64,000 nt of DNA, from the NCBI RefSeq assembly GCF_004123675.1, contig NZ_CP035417.1, positions 3,401,501 to 3,465,500 of the forward strand, read 5' to 3'. Shown here one piece after another: positions 61,611 through 64,000 of this stretch. The position numbers were made by a program, and so were the translations under genes. Each line of letters opens with the position of its first letter. The first letter of the stretch is position 1. The notes beneath the pieces were generated by a model. That model saw only the letters and a program-made list of their open reading frames with translations, searched no databases and had not been told where the DNA came from. The stretch is from Leisingera sp. NJS204. GTDB lineage: Bacteria; Pseudomonadota; Alphaproteobacteria; Rhodobacterales; Rhodobacteraceae.

Positions 61611-63188
61611 ATGGCAAAAATCGCATATATTCTGCTCTGCCATAAAGACCCCGAGGCGATCATCCAGCAGGCTGAGCGGCTGACCGCGGCTGGTGATTAC
61701 ATGGCGATTCACTTTGACGGACGGGCGGCGCCGGAAGACTACCAGTTGATCCGGGCTGAACTGGCAGACAATCCAAATGTGACCTTTGCCAAAAAGCGGA
61801 TCAAATGCGGCTGGGGGGAATGGTCGCTGGTTGAGGCGACGCTGCACGCGCTGCGCAGCGCGGTTGATGAATTCCCGCGTGCCACCCATTTCTACATGCT
61901 GTCGGGCGATTGCATGGCGGTGAAAACTGCGGAGTATGCCCACCGGTTCCTTGATCAGCATGACAAGGATTTCATCGAAAGCTTCGATTTCTTCGAAAGC
62001 GACTGGATCAAGACCGGCATGAAGGAAGACCGGCTGATCTACCGGCACATTTTTAACGAGCGCAAGCACAAGCAGCTGTTCTACTGGAGCCACGGCCTGC
62101 AGAAACGCCTGGGGCTGCAGCGCGAGGTGCCGGCCGATATCCAGGTGCAGATCGGCAGCCAGTGGTGGTGCCTGCGCCGCCGCACGGTGGAGTGGATTCT
62201 GGATTTCACCCGCAGGCGCCGCGATGTGATGCGGTTCTTCCGCACCACCTGGATCCCGGATGAAACCTTCTTTCAGACCCTGGTGCGCCACCTGATCCCG
62301 GAAGGCGAGATCGAGACCCGGACCCTCACCTTCCTGATGTTCACCGATTACGGGATGCCGGTGAATTTCCACAATGACCATTACGACCTGCTGCTGAGCC
62401 AGGACTTTTTGTTCGCCCGCAAGATCAGCCCCGAAGCGACAGAATTGAAATCGCGGCTTGGGCGGCTTTATGCGGCGCAAGGCATCGACTTTCAAATCTC
62501 GAACGAGGGGCGCAGCCTGTATACATTCCTGGTCCAGCGGGGCCGGATCGGGCGCCGGTTTGCACCGCGGTTCTGGGAGACCGAAAGCTCGCTGGGGCGT
62601 GAACGCGAGCTGCTGATCGTGATCTGCAAGAAATGGCACGTGGCCAAGCGGCTGCTGGAACAGATCCGCCAAGTGACAAATATCCCGGCCATCGAATACC
62701 TGTTCAACGAAGAAGACACCCCGTTGCCCGACCTCGGCGGCATCCAGGCGGCGCTGTTGAAGCGCACCCGGCACCGCCGCGCGCTGATGCGGATGCTGTT
62801 CGAATACTACGAATCCGATCAGCTGATCATCTGCCTGGATCCCGGCGCCATCGACCTGATGAACGATTTCGATTCCGACCGCTCCTCGACCCGTTTCCTG
62901 CAGATCGAATGCGAGTTCAGCAACGACTATCTGACCGGCCACGCGCACCGGGTCGGACTGGCGGGTGAGCGCACACCGCAATTGACGCTGGAGCGCCTGC
63001 TGCCGACTATCCGCAACGACATCCTGCATGAAAACGACCGCATCCGCGATGCCGGGTTCAGCCAGCTGTTTCATATGCGGGAAAGCAGCAGCCCGGAGGA
63101 AAACGCCGGGCAGCTGCGCGGTTTCCTGGGTCTGACCGAGGAGAAAGCCATGCAGATTGCAGGAACCCATTACCTGTTCGCAGATTGA
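61611..63188 (+). CDS. GT14-like beta-1,6-N-acetylglucosaminyltransferase
   Basis: A 525-aa protein. The N-terminal two-thirds match the core-2/I-branching (GT14) fold: MAKIAYILLCHKDPEAIIQQAERL, MLSGDCMAVKTAEY, and WWCLRRRTVEWILDF with the later DETFFQTLVRHL. A C-terminal domain of about 200 residues is of unknown type (it begins near RFWETESSLGRERELLIVICKKWHVAKRLLEQI). The start at 61611 fits the family; a longer frame from 61479 adds 44 unsupported residues. The likely role is GlcNAc transfer to a cell-surface or exopolysaccharide glycan. Confidence 0.85.
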   Translation: MAKIAYILLCHKDPEAIIQQAERLTAAGDYMAIHFDGRAAPEDYQLIRAELADNPNVTFAKKRIKCGWGEWSLVEATLHALRSAVDEFPRATHFYMLSGDCMAVKTAEYAHRFLDQHDKDFIESFDFFESDWIKTGMKEDRLIYRHIFNERKHKQLFYWSHGLQKRLGLQREVPADIQVQIGSQWWCLRRRTVEWILDFTRRRRDVMRFFRTTWIPDETFFQTLVRHLIPEGEIETRTLTFLMFTDYGMPVNFHNDHYDLLLSQDFLFARKISPEATELKSRLGRLYAAQGIDFQISNEGRSLYTFLVQRGRIGRRFAPRFWETESSLGRERELLIVICKKWHVAKRLLEQIRQVTNIPAIEYLFNEEDTPLPDLGGIQAALLKRTRHRRALMRMLFEYYESDQLIICLDPGAIDLMNDFDSDRSSTRFLQIECEFSNDYLTGHAHRVGLAGERTPQLTLERLLPTIRNDILHENDRIRDAGFSQLFHMRESSSPEENAGQLRGFLGLTEEKAMQIAGTHYLFAD

Positions 63189-63312
63189 TCCGGCCGCCGC
63201 GTGTGCGGCAGCGCGCATTGACAAGACCGGGATTGCGGCTTTGCCTTAGGCCGGCGGCCGGATTTGCCCGGACCACCCGGACCTGGGCCATGAAGACCGA
63301 AAGGAATGAACG

Positions 63313-64000
63313 ATGGCAGACCAGCCGGACCGCAAAGCCGTCTTTCTGACCGGCAGCCTGATGCGGCATGTCACCCGCATGTCGCTGACCGCCAGCATCG
63401 GGCTGATGGCGATGTTTGCGGTTGATTTCGTCGACATGGCCTTTATCGCGATGCTGGGAAACGACTCTCTGGCCGCTGCGGTGGGCTATGCCGGAACGCT
63501 GCTGTTTTTCACCAATTCGATCAATATCGGACTGTCGATCGCTGCAGGTTCGCTGGTAGCGCGGGAGCTGGGGGCGGGGCGGCCGGATCAGGCGCAGCAC
63601 TACGCCACCAGCGTGGCCGCCATCGGGGTGCTGGCCGGGCTTTTGATGCCGGTTCTGGTGCTGGCGTTTCTGGAACAGATCCTGGCGCTGCTCGGCGCCG
63701 AGGGCGAGGTGCTGCGGCTGGCCATGCGCTATGTCTGGATCATTCTGCCGACGATGTGGGTAATGGCGCTGGCGATGACCGGCATGGCGGTGCTGCGCGC
63801 CCATGGCGATGCGCGCCGGTCGATGATGGCGACGCTGTATGGCGGCGGCTTGAACGCGGTGCTGGACCCGCTGCTGATCTTTGGTTTGGGACTGGGGCTG
63901 GACGGGGCAGCCATTGCCTCGGTGCTGGCGCGGGCCTGTATGCTGGGGGCCGCCTTCTGGCCCGCCATCAGGGTGCATCAGGGCTTCATGCGGCCCTCGC
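63313..64000 (+). CDS. MATE-family efflux transporter (5' part, cut by window end)
   Basis: The open frame begins at 63313 (MADQPDRKAVFLTGSLMRHVTRMSLTASIG, with AAGGA 8 bases upstream) and runs off the window after about 229 codons with no stop. The MATE plan is clear: the first helices with FAVDFVDMAFIAMLG, AAGSLVARELGAGRPDQAQHYA, and GMAVLRAHGDARRSMMATLYGGGLNAVLDPLLIFGLGLGLDGAAIASV. It is a drug/metabolite antiporter coupled to Na+ or H+. It lies 124 bases after the GT14 gene on the same strand and could be read with it. Confidence 0.92.
   Translation, partial: MADQPDRKAVFLTGSLMRHVTRMSLTASIGLMAMFAVDFVDMAFIAMLGNDSLAAAVGYAGTLLFFTNSINIGLSIAAGSLVARELGAGRPDQAQHYATSVAAIGVLAGLLMPVLVLAFLEQILALLGAEGEVLRLAMRYVWIILPTMWVMALAMTGMAVLRAHGDARRSMMATLYGGGLNAVLDPLLIFGLGLGLDGAAIASVLARACMLGAAFWPAIRVHQGFMRPS

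Overview
The window is GC-rich, densely packed chromosomal DNA that fits a marine Roseobacter-group alphaproteobacterium (Rhodobacterales, Leisingera/Phaeobacter/Ruegeria-like). The evidence is the xsc-TauE-pta-soeABC sulfonate/sulfite cluster, ECF41 sigma-factor logic, a BenE/XRE pair, GlnK-AmtB, many small tightly overlapping operons (ATGA and GTGA junctions), and Rhodobacterales-type intergenic palindromes. I see no tRNA, rRNA, CRISPR array, insertion sequence, integrase or phage gene. The window reads as core chromosome, not an island.

Layout. 0-8.5 kb: sulfoacetaldehyde acetyltransferase (xsc), a TauE-type sulfite exporter, phosphotransacetylase (pta) and a cytoplasmic SoeABC-type sulfite dehydrogenase. 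Together they turn sulfoacetaldehyde into acetyl-CoA and either export or oxidise the sulfite; a good terminator follows. 8.5-10 kb: an AhpD-like carboxymuconolactone decarboxylase and its ECF41 sigma factor, preceded by an ECF41-type promoter. 10-20.1 kb: dapA, soluble lytic transglycosylase, EamA exporter, split mnmD / FAD oxidase pair, hotdog dehydratase, FMN reductase, OmpA lipoprotein, WYL regulator with a small divergent gene, and an Ada-like methyltransferase. 20.4-31.5 kb: nth, adenosine kinase, MarR/EamA divergent pair, nudH, FadH-like flavoenzyme, two ABM/NIPSNAP proteins, lipoprotein, HAD phosphatase, map, mscS. 31.5-41.9 kb: sfsA, a cinA-like/GNAT/AhpD/OmpA run, LysR, rsmD-ferredoxin reductase, peroxiredoxin, and a ridA-gdpD-FemAB-phhB operon. 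42-49 kb: type I secretion adaptor/ATPase pair, mlaA-mlaC, class A PBP. 49-64 kb: glnK-amtB, sseA-aminotransferase, leucine-rich-repeat protein, smpB, EamA, XRE-benE, ilvD, a divergent sulfotransferase/GT14 pair and a truncated MATE exporter.

The most notable structure lies between genes. Every convergent gene junction longer than about 50 bp (11 of 11) contains a repeated or palindromic element. Six carry a composite multi-hairpin element bounded by CTCCCGCCC/GGGCGGGAG-type arms. Four carry an AACCAGAAAGAAGC element, one of them nested in a composite. One carries a 47-bp double palindrome whose second copy sits inside the soe operon, and one carries a nested cruciform. The two 47-bp elements keep the same architecture while their arm sequences differ in a compensatory way. 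Divergent regulator/target pairs (MarR-EamA, XRE-BenE, WYL-small gene) have strong dyad operators.

All assignments are from reading the sequence and remembered family features; no database search was run.
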